From Comamonadaceae bacterium (lineage in GTDB: Bacteria; Pseudomonadota; Gammaproteobacteria; Burkholderiales; Burkholderiaceae_C): a stretch of 35,376 nt of DNA. The DNA is taken from NCBI GenBank assembly GCA_947378275.1, contig CANCJD010000006.1:1-35376 (forward strand). The letters are read 5' to 3'. The stretch's first letter is position 1. Every line of letters begins with the position of its first letter. Of the stretch, positions 23,681 to 33,100 are shown one piece after another. The position numbers and the translations under genes are program-made. The notes under the pieces are model-generated. The model did not search any database, was not told where the DNA came from, and was given only the letters and a program-made list of their open reading frames with translations.

Positions 23681-24538
23681 ATGATCCCGGCCATGCAAGC
23701 TGTAGTCACCCTTCCCAAGCCCGACCCCGTTGAAATCAATGGCGACACGCCCACGCTGCGCCTGTTTGCGCTGCTGGAGGTGATTGCGTCCAAAGACCAG
23801 TATTTCTCGCTGCAAAGCCTGGCCGACGAAACCGACGTGCCCAAGCCCACGCTGCACCGCATGCTGCAGCAGCTCGAAAACGCCCACTTGCTGGAGCGCA
23901 GTGGCGACGGCCGCCACTACGGCACCGGCGTGCGCCTGCGCCGCCTGGCCGAGAACTTGTTGCTCAACGACACTGCCCACGGCGCGCGCCACGCGGTGCT
24001 GCGCAATCTGGTGGCCGAAGTGGGCGAAAGCTGCAACCTGACGGCCCTGAGCGGCAGCGAGGTGATTTACCTCGACCGGGTGGAAACCCCCGCGCCCCTG
24101 CGCTTTTATTTGCACCCCGGCTCACGCGTGCCGGTGCATTGTTCGGCCAGCGGCAAGGTGTTTTTGAGCCAGATGGCCCCGGGCCAGCGCCAGCGCCTGC
24201 TGGGCAACACGCCACTAGAAGCCTTTACCCCCAAAACCCTGACCGACCTGGCCACGCTGGAGGCCGAGGTGCGCACTGTGCGCCGCCAGGGCTTTGCGCT
24301 GGACAACGAAGAATTTTTGCCCGGTCTGCTGTGCGTGGCTGTGGCGGTACCGTCCAGCACCGGTCGCTCCAATCTGTGCGTAGCGGTGCAAGCACCCATG
24401 ATGCGCCTGACGGCTGACAAAGCCTTGGCCCTGCTGCCCGCGCTGCAACGCGCCGCCGCCGCCCTGAGCCACATCGAAACCGACGCCACGCCCACCCAGG
24501 GCTTGGGCGCCGTGCTTGCAGCGGTGGCCGGCGCATGA
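23681..24538 (+). CDS. IclR-family transcriptional regulator
   Basis: A 285-residue regulator with an N-terminal winged helix-turn-helix (about residues 23-90: [40 protein letters not shown]) and a C-terminal IclR effector domain (about 100-275: [33 protein letters not shown]). It diverges from the xsc operon over a 223-bp gap with a promoter and two dyads, so it is very likely the regulator of that operon. The effector is unknown; sulfoacetaldehyde, taurine or isethionate are obvious candidates, and IclR-type regulators are known in isethionate pathways. The stop overlaps the cobS start (ATGA), so cobS is co-expressed. ATG at 23681 is used; 23693 is a possible alternative. Confidence 0.9.
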   Translation: MIPAMQAVVTLPKPDPVEINGDTPTLRLFALLEVIASKDQYFSLQSLADETDVPKPTLHRMLQQLENAHLLERSGDGRHYGTGVRLRRLAENLLLNDTAHGARHAVLRNLVAEVGESCNLTALSGSEVIYLDRVETPAPLRFYLHPGSRVPVHCSASGKVFLSQMAPGQRQRLLGNTPLEAFTPKTLTDLATLEAEVRTVRRQGFALDNEEFLPGLLCVAVAVPSSTGRSNLCVAVQAPMMRLTADKALALLPALQRAAAALSHIETDATPTQGLGAVLAAVAGA

Positions 24539-25530
24539 GCGCGCCTGCTACGGCGGCGCAGGCCGCCATTCCGATGCACCAGGTCTCGGTGCGCAGCGTG
24601 TTTGGCATCGACTCGTCTTTGCAAGTGCCCGCCTTTACCGAGCCCAGCGAACACGTGCCCGAGGTCGATACCGCCTACCGCTTTAACCCCGAAGTGACGC
24701 TGGCGCTCTTGGCCGGCTTTAGCCACAACCGCCGCGTGCTGGTGCAAGGACTGCATGGCACCGGCAAATCCACCCACATCGAGCAAGTGGCCGCGCGCCT
24801 GAACTGGCCCTGCGTGCGCATCAACCTCGACGGCCACATCAGTCGGCTGGACTTGGTGGGGCGCGACGCCGTGGTGCTGCGCGAAGGCCAGCAAGTCACC
24901 GAGTTCCAGCAAGGCATGGTGCCTTGGGCGCTGCAGCGGCCTATGGCCCTGATCTTTGACGAATACGACGCCGGCCGGCCCGACGTGATGTTCGTCATCC
25001 AGCGCCTCTTGGAGCGCGAAGGCCAGTTCACCCTGCTCGACCAAAACACGGTGCTGCGCGCGCACCCGCAGTTCCGGCTGTTTGCCACCAGCAACACGCT
25101 GGGCCTGGGCAACTTGAACGGCCTGTACCACGGCGCCCAGCGCCTGAACCACGCCCAGTTGGACCGCTGGAATCTGGTGGCCGCGCTCAACTACCTGAGC
25201 GCAGCGGAAGAAACAGCCATCGTCGCCGCCCGCGTGCCAGCGCTGGCCGGGCCCGAACACCAGGCGCTGCTGGCGCAAATGGTGGCCGTGGCAGACCTGA
25301 CGCGCAAAGGCTTTGCCCTGGGCGACCTGTCCACCGTCATGTCGCCGCGCACGGTGATTAGCTGGGCCGAAAACCTGGAAATCTTCAAGGATGTGGCGCT
25401 GGCGCTGCGCCTGTCTTTTGTCAACAAATGCGATGAGGCCGAACGCGCCACCGTGGCCGAGTACTTTCAGCGTTGCTTTGACCAGCCCCTGCAAGCCGAT
25501 GGCGCGCAGGCCGCCGCGCCGGGGGCTTGA
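24535..25530 (+). CDS. cobS: Cobaltochelatase AAA+ subunit CobS
   Basis: A 331-residue AAA+ ATPase. Walker A is GLHGTGKST (about residues 72-80) and Walker B is ALIFDEYD (about 138-145); sensor-1-like ATSN and the CobS-specific [19 protein letters not shown] and [19 protein letters not shown] are all present. CobS and CobT form the ATP-driven chaperone ring that helps CobN insert cobalt into hydrogenobyrinic acid diamide in aerobic cobalamin synthesis. No cobN or other cob gene is in the window. The ATG overlaps the iclR stop by 4 nt, giving an iclR-cobS-cobT unit divergent from the molybdoenzyme operon. In many Burkholderiales cobS/cobT occur away from the cob cluster, so another metallo-enzyme maturation role is possible. 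Confidence 0.92.
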   Translation: MSAPATAAQAAIPMHQVSVRSVFGIDSSLQVPAFTEPSEHVPEVDTAYRFNPEVTLALLAGFSHNRRVLVQGLHGTGKSTHIEQVAARLNWPCVRINLDGHISRLDLVGRDAVVLREGQQVTEFQQGMVPWALQRPMALIFDEYDAGRPDVMFVIQRLLEREGQFTLLDQNTVLRAHPQFRLFATSNTLGLGNLNGLYHGAQRLNHAQLDRWNLVAALNYLSAAEETAIVAARVPALAGPEHQALLAQMVAVADLTRKGFALGDLSTVMSPRTVISWAENLEIFKDVALALRLSFVNKCDEAERATVAEYFQRCFDQPLQADGAQAAAPGA

Positions 25531-25538
25531 GCCAGCCC

Positions 25539-27335
25539 ATGCCCGACACAGCGCAAGCGGGCAGCACCGCGCCCAGCGTGCAAGCGCAGGTGCGCCACCA
25601 GCAGCGGCTCGACGCGCTGTGCGCCGCCACCTTGCGGGCCTTAAGCGGCCAAAGTGGCCTGCATTACCGGGGCCGCAAACTCTGGCAAGGCCACACGCTC
25701 TTGCCCAGTTTTGCGCCGCATTTGCATCCGCAAGCTGAGGCTGTGCCAGCGCCCGGCGACGGTCCGGGCGCTCCGCCTGCGCCCGCGCACGCCGACGACC
25801 TGGCCTCGTTTCGTGGTGCCGCCGACGGCGTGGCGCTGCGCCTGCGCTTTAGCGACCGCGCCTTGCACCAGCAGCTGCGCCCGGCGCTGCCCATGGCCCG
25901 CCGGGTGTTTGACCTGCTGGAGCAATACCGCGCTGAGGCCATGGTGCCCGAGGTCTGGCCCGGCGTGCGCGCCAATATGCGCCACCGCTTTGAGGCCTGG
26001 TCGCAGGCTTTTGTGCGCGCCCGCCTGCATGAATCTGCCCAAGGCATTTTGTTGCTCACCGTGGCCACCATCTGCCGCGCCCGCGTGACGGGCGACCCGG
26101 TGCCCGAGGCGCTGCAAGACCTGCTGGAAGGCACCCGTTTTGGCCTGGCGCCGCGCATCGGCCACGCCCTGGCCGGCCTGCGCCGCAGCCGCCACCACCA
26201 GGCCGATTACGCGGTGCACGCCTTGGCCATTGGCGCCGTGGTGGCCGCGCTGGTGGACACGCAGGCGGACAGCAGCAAGCCCGCCGCCCGCGCCCGCGAC
26301 GAGGACGGCGAAGAAGACGCGTGGCTGCAAATTTGGGTGGACTTTGAAGCCGACAGCGAACCCGGCTTTGCCAGCGCACCCACGCAGCGCGATTCGCCCG
26401 AAGGCGCGCCCGATGCCTACTGCGCATTCACCACCGCCTATGACCGCGTGGTGGACGCTAGCGCCCTGGTGCGCACCGAGCAACTGGCCAGCCTGCGCGC
26501 CACGCTAGACGTTTCGGTAGCACAAGCGGCGGTCAGCCCCGGATTGCTGGCGCGCCAGCTGCAAGCGCGCCTGGCGCTGCCCGAGGTGGACGGCTGGGAC
26601 AGCGGCCAGGAGTCCGGGCGCATTGACGGCAGCCGTCTGGGCCAGCTCATTGCCAGCCCGCAAGAGCGCCGCCTGTTTCGCACCGAACACATCGCCCCGC
26701 ACACCGAGTGCGCCTTGAGCGTACTGGTGGACTGTTCGGGTTCCATGAAGACCCACGCGCTGGCGCTGGCCACGGCGCTTGATGTGCTGCTGCGCGCGCT
26801 GGAGCGCGCTGGCGTGCAGACCGAGCTGCTGGGCTACACCACCGGCGCCTGGAACGGCGGGCGCGCGCTGCGCGACTGGCGCCGCGCAGGCAAACCAGCA
26901 GCGCCGGGGCGCTTGAACGAGCTGTGCCACCTCGTCTTCAAAGACCAGGCCAGCCCCTACCGCAGCGCCCGGCGCAGCCTGGCTGCGCTGCTCAAGCCCG
27001 AGCTGTTTCGCGAATGCGTAGACGGCGAAGCCCTGCGCTGGGCCAGCGCGCGCCTGCAAGCGCAAGACGTGCGCCGGCGCATCTTGCTGGTGGTGAGCGA
27101 CGGCAGCCCCATGGACGGCGCCACCGCCCTGGCCAACGATCCGCACTACCTGGACCGGCATTTGCAGTCCACCGCCGCGCACATCGAAGCCCAAGGCCAA
27201 ATAGAGCTGCGCGGCGTTGGCGTGGGCTTGGACCTGAGCGCCTATTACCAGCGCAGCGTGGTACTGGATTTGGCTGGGCAAACCACGCGGCAGGTGTTGG
27301 CGGAGGTGCTGGGGGTTTTGGGTGCAGCGCTCTAG
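25539..27335 (+). CDS. cobT: Cobaltochelatase vWA subunit CobT
   Basis: A 598-residue protein with the CobT layout: an N-terminal helical region (about 1-220), an acidic linker rich in Asp and Glu near residues 250-300, and a C-terminal von Willebrand A domain from about 390 whose MIDAS motif is DCSGSM (about 398-403), with LLVVSDGSPMDGAT later. It partners CobS in the AAA+/vWA motor. The start is either the ATG at 25539 or a TTG at 25527 that overlaps the cobS stop; neither has a strong ribosome site. The stop codon overlaps that of the convergent fimT gene within CTAG, leaving no room for a terminator between them. Confidence 0.88.
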   Translation: MPDTAQAGSTAPSVQAQVRHQQRLDALCAATLRALSGQSGLHYRGRKLWQGHTLLPSFAPHLHPQAEAVPAPGDGPGAPPAPAHADDLASFRGAADGVALRLRFSDRALHQQLRPALPMARRVFDLLEQYRAEAMVPEVWPGVRANMRHRFEAWSQAFVRARLHESAQGILLLTVATICRARVTGDPVPEALQDLLEGTRFGLAPRIGHALAGLRRSRHHQADYAVHALAIGAVVAALVDTQADSSKPAARARDEDGEEDAWLQIWVDFEADSEPGFASAPTQRDSPEGAPDAYCAFTTAYDRVVDASALVRTEQLASLRATLDVSVAQAAVSPGLLARQLQARLALPEVDGWDSGQESGRIDGSRLGQLIASPQERRLFRTEHIAPHTECALSVLVDCSGSMKTHALALATALDVLLRALERAGVQTELLGYTTGAWNGGRALRDWRRAGKPAAPGRLNELCHLVFKDQASPYRSARRSLAALLKPELFRECVDGEALRWASARLQAQDVRRRILLVVSDGSPMDGATALANDPHYLDRHLQSTAAHIEAQGQIELRGVGVGLDLSAYYQRSVVLDLAGQTTRQVLAEVLGVLGAAL

Positions 27336-27904
27336 TTGAGTGACACGATACGCACGCGACCTACCGAGCTCATCACTAGATTGGTTTGTGGCGTGGTGGT
27401 CGTAGTTGTATCGCAGGCCGACGAAGCGGGGCAAATCGCCAATGTAAAACCCAAGGCGTCAGCGTTGTAGCCCGAAGCGCTGTAGCCCACGTAATTTTTC
27501 GTGCCGTTTTTGACAGCAATCCATCCGTCGGGCAGCGCGTCGTGCACGCGAATCAGGGTTTCAGTGGCGCTGTCGCGCACCCCTGTTCCTGCGGCATCCG
27601 GAAATATGATCCACCCCAAAGCCCAGCTCGTGCTGTCAGTACAGCTGCTGGCGTCGATTGACGGGCATACCGTCACCCGTACCCCCCGCTTGATCGCCTC
27701 GCTGCGCGCCAACGCCAAGTCTTCCAGCAACTGGTTGGCATAGACCGTGCGCCGCATGCTGTCAATGGTGGACTTAAAGCCAGGCACCGCAATGGCCGCC
27801 AAGATGCCCAGAATGGCGACCACCACCATGCCCTCGATGAGGGTGACGCCTTGGCACGCGCGTCGCAGTTGGATTGGAATGTTCATTTTGCTGATGGTAG
27901 CCAT
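27332..27904 (-). CDS. fimT: Type IV pilus minor pilin FimT/FimU (GspH-like)
   Basis: A 190-residue prepilin. After a short basic leader the processing site is QG-VTLIEGMVVVAILGILAA, with the Gly at -1, Glu at +5 and a hydrophobic N-terminal helix. The C-terminal part fits the GspH/FimT domain (LALARSEAIKRGVRVTVCPS). Such pseudopilins prime pilus assembly and, as FimT in some species, bind DNA during transformation. The ATG at 27904 has GGGGAGA about 11 nt upstream. Unusually, the gene points away from pilVWXY1E and is convergent with cobT; in many pseudomonads fimU leads the same operon. Confidence 0.9.
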   Translation of the reverse strand: MATISKMNIPIQLRRACQGVTLIEGMVVVAILGILAAIAVPGFKSTIDSMRRTVYANQLLEDLALARSEAIKRGVRVTVCPSIDASSCTDSTSWALGWIIFPDAAGTGVRDSATETLIRVHDALPDGWIAVKNGTKNYVGYSASGYNADALGFTLAICPASSACDTTTTTTPQTNLVMSSVGRVRIVSLN

Positions 27905-27937
27905 ATTTACGAATATCTCCCCAGACTCTGACTACAA

Positions 27938-27958
27938 TAACAACATCGGTATTTGTTA
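27938..27958. promoter_or_regulatory. Dyad TAACAA-N9-TTGTTA between fimT and pilV
   Basis: A perfect 6-bp inverted repeat in the short AT-rich gap between the divergent fimT and pilV genes. A further TTGTTA at 27965-27970 and an overlapping TTACT-N9-AGTAA dyad follow. A shared regulator site for both pilus transcripts is possible. I find no clear sigma70 or sigma54 boxes. Confidence 0.35.
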
Positions 27959-28002
27959 CTGATTTTGTTAGTAAAACCAAAATGCAGGCAGGGGGTACGG
28001 GA

Positions 28003-28464
28003 ATGCCAACACGGCAAACGGGCGCCAAAGCGCAGCGCGGCGTCGCACTCATTGAGGTGCTGATCGCCTTTTTGATCCTGTCGGTGGGCCTGGTGGGCTT
28101 TTCTGCCTTGCAGGTGCGCGCGGTTAAAGCCACCCAAAGCAGCCTGCAGCGCAATGACGCTGCCACCCTGGCCAACTACATCCTGGAGTCGATGCGCGCC
28201 AACCGCGCGGCCGCCAAAGCCAGCGGCTTGCCCTACAACATCCCCAAAACATGCACCAGCCCCGCCGCAAGCACCACCCTGGCAGACACCGATCTGGCTG
28301 CCTGGTTTGGCGCCCTTAAAACCGCCCTGGGCAATGTGGCCACCACCTGTGCGGACATCACCTGCACCACCGCGGGCGTGTGCACCGTCAACGTCTATTG
28401 GGATGACAGTCGCGCACTCGGTGGCAGCGCCACGCAATCGCTGCAGATGGTGAGCCGCTTATGA
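28003..28464 (+). CDS. pilV: Type IV pilus minor pilin PilV
   Basis: A 153-residue prepilin with the processing site RG-VALIEVLIAFLILSVGLVG (Gly at -1, Glu at +5) and the PilV-type continuation GFSALQVRAVKATQSSLQRN and LANYILESMRANR. Four Cys in the C-terminal half can form disulfides. PilV is part of the tip complex with PilW, PilX and PilY1. The ATG at 28003 is preferred over 27982 because AGGGGG lies at the right distance. The stop overlaps the pilW start (ATGA). Confidence 0.88.
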   Translation: MPTRQTGAKAQRGVALIEVLIAFLILSVGLVGFSALQVRAVKATQSSLQRNDAATLANYILESMRANRAAAKASGLPYNIPKTCTSPAASTTLADTDLAAWFGALKTALGNVATTCADITCTTAGVCTVNVYWDDSRALGGSATQSLQMVSRL

Positions 28465-29459
28465 GCAGGCCCGCATTGCGCCCCAGCCAGCGCCTGCGCC
28501 GCGCGCAAGCCGGGGTGTCGCTGGTGGAGTTGATGATTGCCATCACCCTGGGCCTGCTGGCTACGGGCGCGGCATTGGCCATTTATCTTTCCAACCGCAC
28601 GTCGTTTGCTTTGGTGGAAGGCGTGGCACGGATGCAAGAAAACGCCCGTTTTGCAGTCGACCTGCTTAGCCGCGACATCCGCGAGGCGGGGGGCGTGGTG
28701 TGTGGTGGCAGTCTGGTCGCGGTCAATATCGTGAGCGGCTCCAATACCTGGTCGGTGTGGGACCGCGGCCTGGTGGGCAACGTCTTGGGCTCAGGGACCG
28801 GGCAACTGACTGCACCCAACGGCACCACCACGGCCCAGATTGGCTCCACCGAATCGCTGCTGGTGTGGAGTGCCAGCAGCTCCGGCACGCCGGTGCAAAT
28901 CGTTTCTCACAGTCCTGCCACCGGCACCTTTACCACCGCCAGCGCGCCTAATTACAAGCAAGACCAAGTGGTCACCGCTTGCGATGGTTCCAATGTTGCT
29001 ACGTTTAGGGTGTCTGAAGCCACCGGCGCAAGTGGCACGTCGGTGAAATACACCAACCCGGGCGTCAACGGGATCAGTAACACCTTTGCCCCCGGTGGCT
29101 TTTTAAACCCGCTCAGCGCCCAAGTCTGGTACATCGGCAAAAGTACCGACAACACCACGACCAAATCCTTGCGTCGCCTCACCCTCAATCCGGACGGCAG
29201 CTACACCAACGCGAACGACGAAATGGTGGTCAATGTCAGCAACATGCGTATCCAATACCTGCTGGGCGATGCCTCTGGAGCGCCGGCAGCCACCACCTAT
29301 GTAGACGCCACCAGCATCACAGACTGGACCAAGGTCATTGCCGTGCGCGTGACCTTGACCCTGGCCACCCAAGACAGCGTGGGCACCACCGGCAGCGCCG
29401 CCGCAGCGGTGACCCGCACCGTGCCCTTTACCGTTGCCATCAGAAGGCGCTTGCCATGA
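28461..29459 (+). CDS. pilW: Type IV pilus minor pilin PilW
   Basis: A 332-residue prepilin with the site AG-VSLVELMIAITLGLLATG (Glu at +5) and the PilW stretch RMQENARFAVDLLSRDIREAG with a Cys shortly after. The C-terminal two thirds are Thr/Ser/Gly-rich beta structure and end with a strand rich in Thr and Ala. It bridges the pilin-like core and PilY1 in the initiating tip complex. Start and stop both overlap their neighbours by 4 nt, so pilV, pilW and pilX are translationally coupled. Confidence 0.88.
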   Translation: MSRPALRPSQRLRRAQAGVSLVELMIAITLGLLATGAALAIYLSNRTSFALVEGVARMQENARFAVDLLSRDIREAGGVVCGGSLVAVNIVSGSNTWSVWDRGLVGNVLGSGTGQLTAPNGTTTAQIGSTESLLVWSASSSGTPVQIVSHSPATGTFTTASAPNYKQDQVVTACDGSNVATFRVSEATGASGTSVKYTNPGVNGISNTFAPGGFLNPLSAQVWYIGKSTDNTTTKSLRRLTLNPDGSYTNANDEMVVNVSNMRIQYLLGDASGAPAATTYVDATSITDWTKVIAVRVTLTLATQDSVGTTGSAAAAVTRTVPFTVAIRRRLP

Positions 29460-30115
29460 GACCACGCCATCGCCCCCCCCGTGCTGCCGTTGCCGCCCAA
29501 CGACAAGGCGGCATTGCGTTGGTGGTGGTGCTCATTCTCGTGTTCTTGGTCACCCTTGCCGGCATTGCGGCGGTGCGCACCCTGGTGGTGGAAGAACGCG
29601 TAGCGGCCAACGCCCTGGACCGCAGCCTGGCCATGCAGTCGGCCGAACGGGTGCTGCGTGAGGCCGAAGACATTGTGCGGGCACAGTCGGAAGCTTCCAC
29701 ATTCAACGTAGGCTTTAACGCAAGCGGCAGTGATGCCAGAGGAAGCTACACCGGCGGCGCCTGCGCCAACGCCACGGCGATCGACCCGTCGCCCTGCACC
29801 AATGGTCTGTGTTCCCAGCCTACGACCGGTTGCTCGCCGCGCTGGGAAGTTGCGGGCTTTGACGGTTGGGCAGAAGTCAGCGCTACTGCGCCCGCCGCTG
29901 CAGCCAGTGCCACCACCGGTTCGGACGCCACACTGGCGGCAGGCACCGTGCAGCAGTACATCATCGAATTTCTGGGCAACAACTTTGTATGCGACCCCAC
30001 CGCCGCCAACGACCCGCGCAACTGCGCGCAGTACCGCGTCACCGTGCGCACCAAACCCGGCACCGACCGGGCCGCAGTGCAACTGCAAACCTACCTGGTG
30101 TCGCAACCGAATTAA
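29456..30115 (+). CDS. pilX: Type IV pilus minor pilin PilX
   Basis: A 219-residue pseudopilin with a basic leader and the site GG-IALVVVLILVFLVTLAGIAA, followed by the PilX signature VEERVAANALDRSLAMQSAERVLREAE. The residue at +5 is Val, not Glu, which suits a tip-located subunit of the GspK/PilX type. Six or more Cys lie in the C-terminal part. It begins inside the pilW stop (ATGA) and ends 18 nt before pilY1. Confidence 0.87.
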   Translation: MRPRHRPPRAAVAAQRQGGIALVVVLILVFLVTLAGIAAVRTLVVEERVAANALDRSLAMQSAERVLREAEDIVRAQSEASTFNVGFNASGSDARGSYTGGACANATAIDPSPCTNGLCSQPTTGCSPRWEVAGFDGWAEVSATAPAAAASATTGSDATLAAGTVQQYIIEFLGNNFVCDPTAANDPRNCAQYRVTVRTKPGTDRAAVQLQTYLVSQPN

Positions 30116-30133
30116 CCCCGTTGGGAGGCCCCC

Positions 30134-33100
30134 ATGCTGATCAAAACCCGTCTAGTCAAGTTTGCCGCCACGCACCTAGGGCAGGCCCTGGTGTGGCTGC
30201 TGATGGCCTGGCTGCTGGCCTGCGGGGCGACCGCGGCCCGCGCGCAGACCCAAACCAGTGGCGTGCTGGGCACTTCGCCCGAGACGGCGCTGCCGGTCTA
30301 CGCAGCGAGCAACGTCGCTCCCTTGGTCATGCTCATCATGTCGCGCGACCACAGCCTGTTTTATCCAGCCTATAACAATTGGAGTGATTTAGACGGCGAC
30401 GGGAAAATCGACAAGGTATTTAATCCCGATATTGAATACCAAGGAATATTCAATCCTTATTATTGTTATCGCCGGGCCAACTCGAACCCCAATGGCAGCA
30501 ACAATACCAATCGTTGGCAAAACGACGCGGAGAGCCGGAAAAATTCTGATGGCCAATTTATGTACGAGCCAAATGCCAAGACGTCAATAAAACAACTCCC
30601 CAATGGCAAATTGGTGCCTGGATCTTGTCCGCCTTATATATCAGGAAATTACAATAGTGGAAATTGGTTAAATTGGGCGACGATGAGTCGAATGGATGTG
30701 GTTAGGGTCGCCCTCTATGGAGGAATGCGGGATATTGATACTGCGAGCACTACCGTATTGCGGCGCGCCTATATTCCTCAAGATGGCCACGCGTGGGGAG
30801 GAGAGTATGTCGGCGCCAATACGGTGGATCGGCATATGGGACTTGAAGCATCTCCATACGCAAATCCCACCGAAACTTTCGCAAACTTATCCCGCCTTGA
30901 AAGAAACTACGGGATAAGTGGCGGTAGTTTTGTGTACGAAACCTATATGTGTTGGCGCCTTACACTATGCGCATCAGAAAACCCCTTATTCCGGACCAAG
31001 GCGGGCAGTTTTTATATAGATCAGCAATATACTGCACCATCTATTTTTACAGACAATGGACAGTTCGACGAGACATTAGTACGGGTGAAAGTGTGCATAC
31101 CCCCGGACTATATTGATCGATGCAAGGAATATAAAGATGCAAACGGAAATTCTAGCTATAAGCCCGTCGGAATACTGCAGCAATATGGAGAAACTGGCCA
31201 AATAAAATTTGGGTTAATTACTGGCAGCTATGACAGCAACCTTTCGGGCGGAATACTGCGAAAAAATATCAGCGATTTTTCTGATGAAATTGATCCAACG
31301 ACGGGCGTATTCAAAACGCCTAATGCAGTCAATGATAGCCGTACAATTAATGCACTCATTATTACGCAAATTAATAATATAGCCATACGCAATTTTAACA
31401 ACAACTATGGCAATAAAACAGCCGATAGCGCTGTATTTCGCACCCCTCAAAACCCCGCAGCTTCAAATCTTTATAGTAAAGGTTATCCTACTTCGGTTTC
31501 ACCTTACGCTTACAAATATAAAAATACCTTTGATTTTACACGGGACATGATGAACCAGGGAAATTATAGTGACTGGGGTAATCCGATTGCTGAAATGATG
31601 TACGAAGGATTGCGTTATTTTAAGGGCGAGTCCAGTGGAGTTTTCGATGCTACTATTACCAGTCAAGCTGATCCAACGGCATTGGGTGACGACTACAGCA
31701 AGACGTATGGCGTTGGTTTGCGCACGCCTGCTTGGCAAGATCCCTATTCTGCGGCCAATGTGTGCGCTAAGCCAAATTTGCTGGTAATTTCTGGCCCTAA
31801 TTCTTTCGATTCTGATCAGTTACCGGGCGCCTCCTTTTCGAATGTCCGTGGCGGCCCGACAAGCATTCAGAACCTGAGTTCTGCGTCTGGTGTGAGCCTC
31901 AATGTCACTAGCTTGGCCAACACCATAGGCGCAGATGAAAATATTATCGGGACCAGGTTGATTGGGCAGACGACTTCTGTCAATAATGACTACGCGCCAA
32001 CGGCCAAGCCCGTCAGCAACTTGGGCGAAATAAGAGGCCTGGCGCCAGACGGTGCCAACAGCGACGGCAGTTATTACGCAGCGTCGGTTGCCAAGTTTGG
32101 CAAAGAGCAGCGGCTGCGCAGTATTAATGATATTAATATACCAACGGTCGACACCTACGCGCTGCAGTTTTCGCACGACGTGCCTATGATCAAAATACCA
32201 GTCAGTGGGAAAATAATTACTATCATGCCCTTTGGGAAAACACTGAATGCTACAGATTCCACTAAAAACGCAAAAGGGCAGTTCCAGGCGACTAACCAAA
32301 TAATTGGCGCGCAGGTTACATCCTTGACGGACCCCTTGAATGCCGGGGGCACTTTTAGTCTCGAAATGTATGTGAACTTTGATAACAGCTCGTGGGGCGG
32401 TGATCATGCAATGCATGCGGTCGCACAATATACTATTACTGCAAATGCAAGCAGTGTTTCCGTAAAGGTGCAAGTGGTGAGTAGCGACAATACCAGCACA
32501 CAAAACCTGGGGTATATCGTTTCAGGCAGTTCAAATGATGGCGTATATTTGGTGGCCACCAGCGCCACGGCCACTACGAAGTACTTTTTGAATGTGCCCG
32601 ACGGCCAAACTGCCAATTACTGTTTAAATAATGTGGACGCTATCGGATGCGATACTCTCGCGACGTTTAACAATGTGAGCAGTACAAAGACTTTCACGCC
32701 CTCGGATACCTCGGCGGTCCCATTACTGAAAGACCCTTTGTGGTACGCCGCCAAGTGGGGCGGCTATGCAGATGGCGCAAAGCCTACTGGCCCAACAAGC
32801 AGCGACCCCAGCAACTTCGCCGATCTGACCAATCCTGCCAAGTTGTATACCGCCTTGCCCACCATGCTGGATACGATGCTAAGCCGGGGTGCGGCGAAGA
32901 CGGCGGTAACTAACAGCCAGCAGGCGCAGGGTGCGGGCAAGATATTTACAACTGCTTTTGATTTGAGTGACTTCAGTGGTGTGTTGACGGCCACTTCCGT
33001 TGCTGTGAGCCAAGGAGACGTGGCGGAATCAATCAACTACAGCACAGGTTGGAATACTTCATTGACACTTACCAGTTCCATGGCATCGTCAAGAAGTATT

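Noticed and set aside
24106-25494. Minus-strand open frame (462 codons) opposite iclR and cobS
   Set aside because: Antisense shadow of GC-rich genes; cobS and iclR are unambiguous on the plus strand.
24535-27335. A cobalamin biosynthesis cluster
   Set aside because: Only cobS and cobT are present; no cobN, cobalamin riboswitch or other cob genes are visible in the window.
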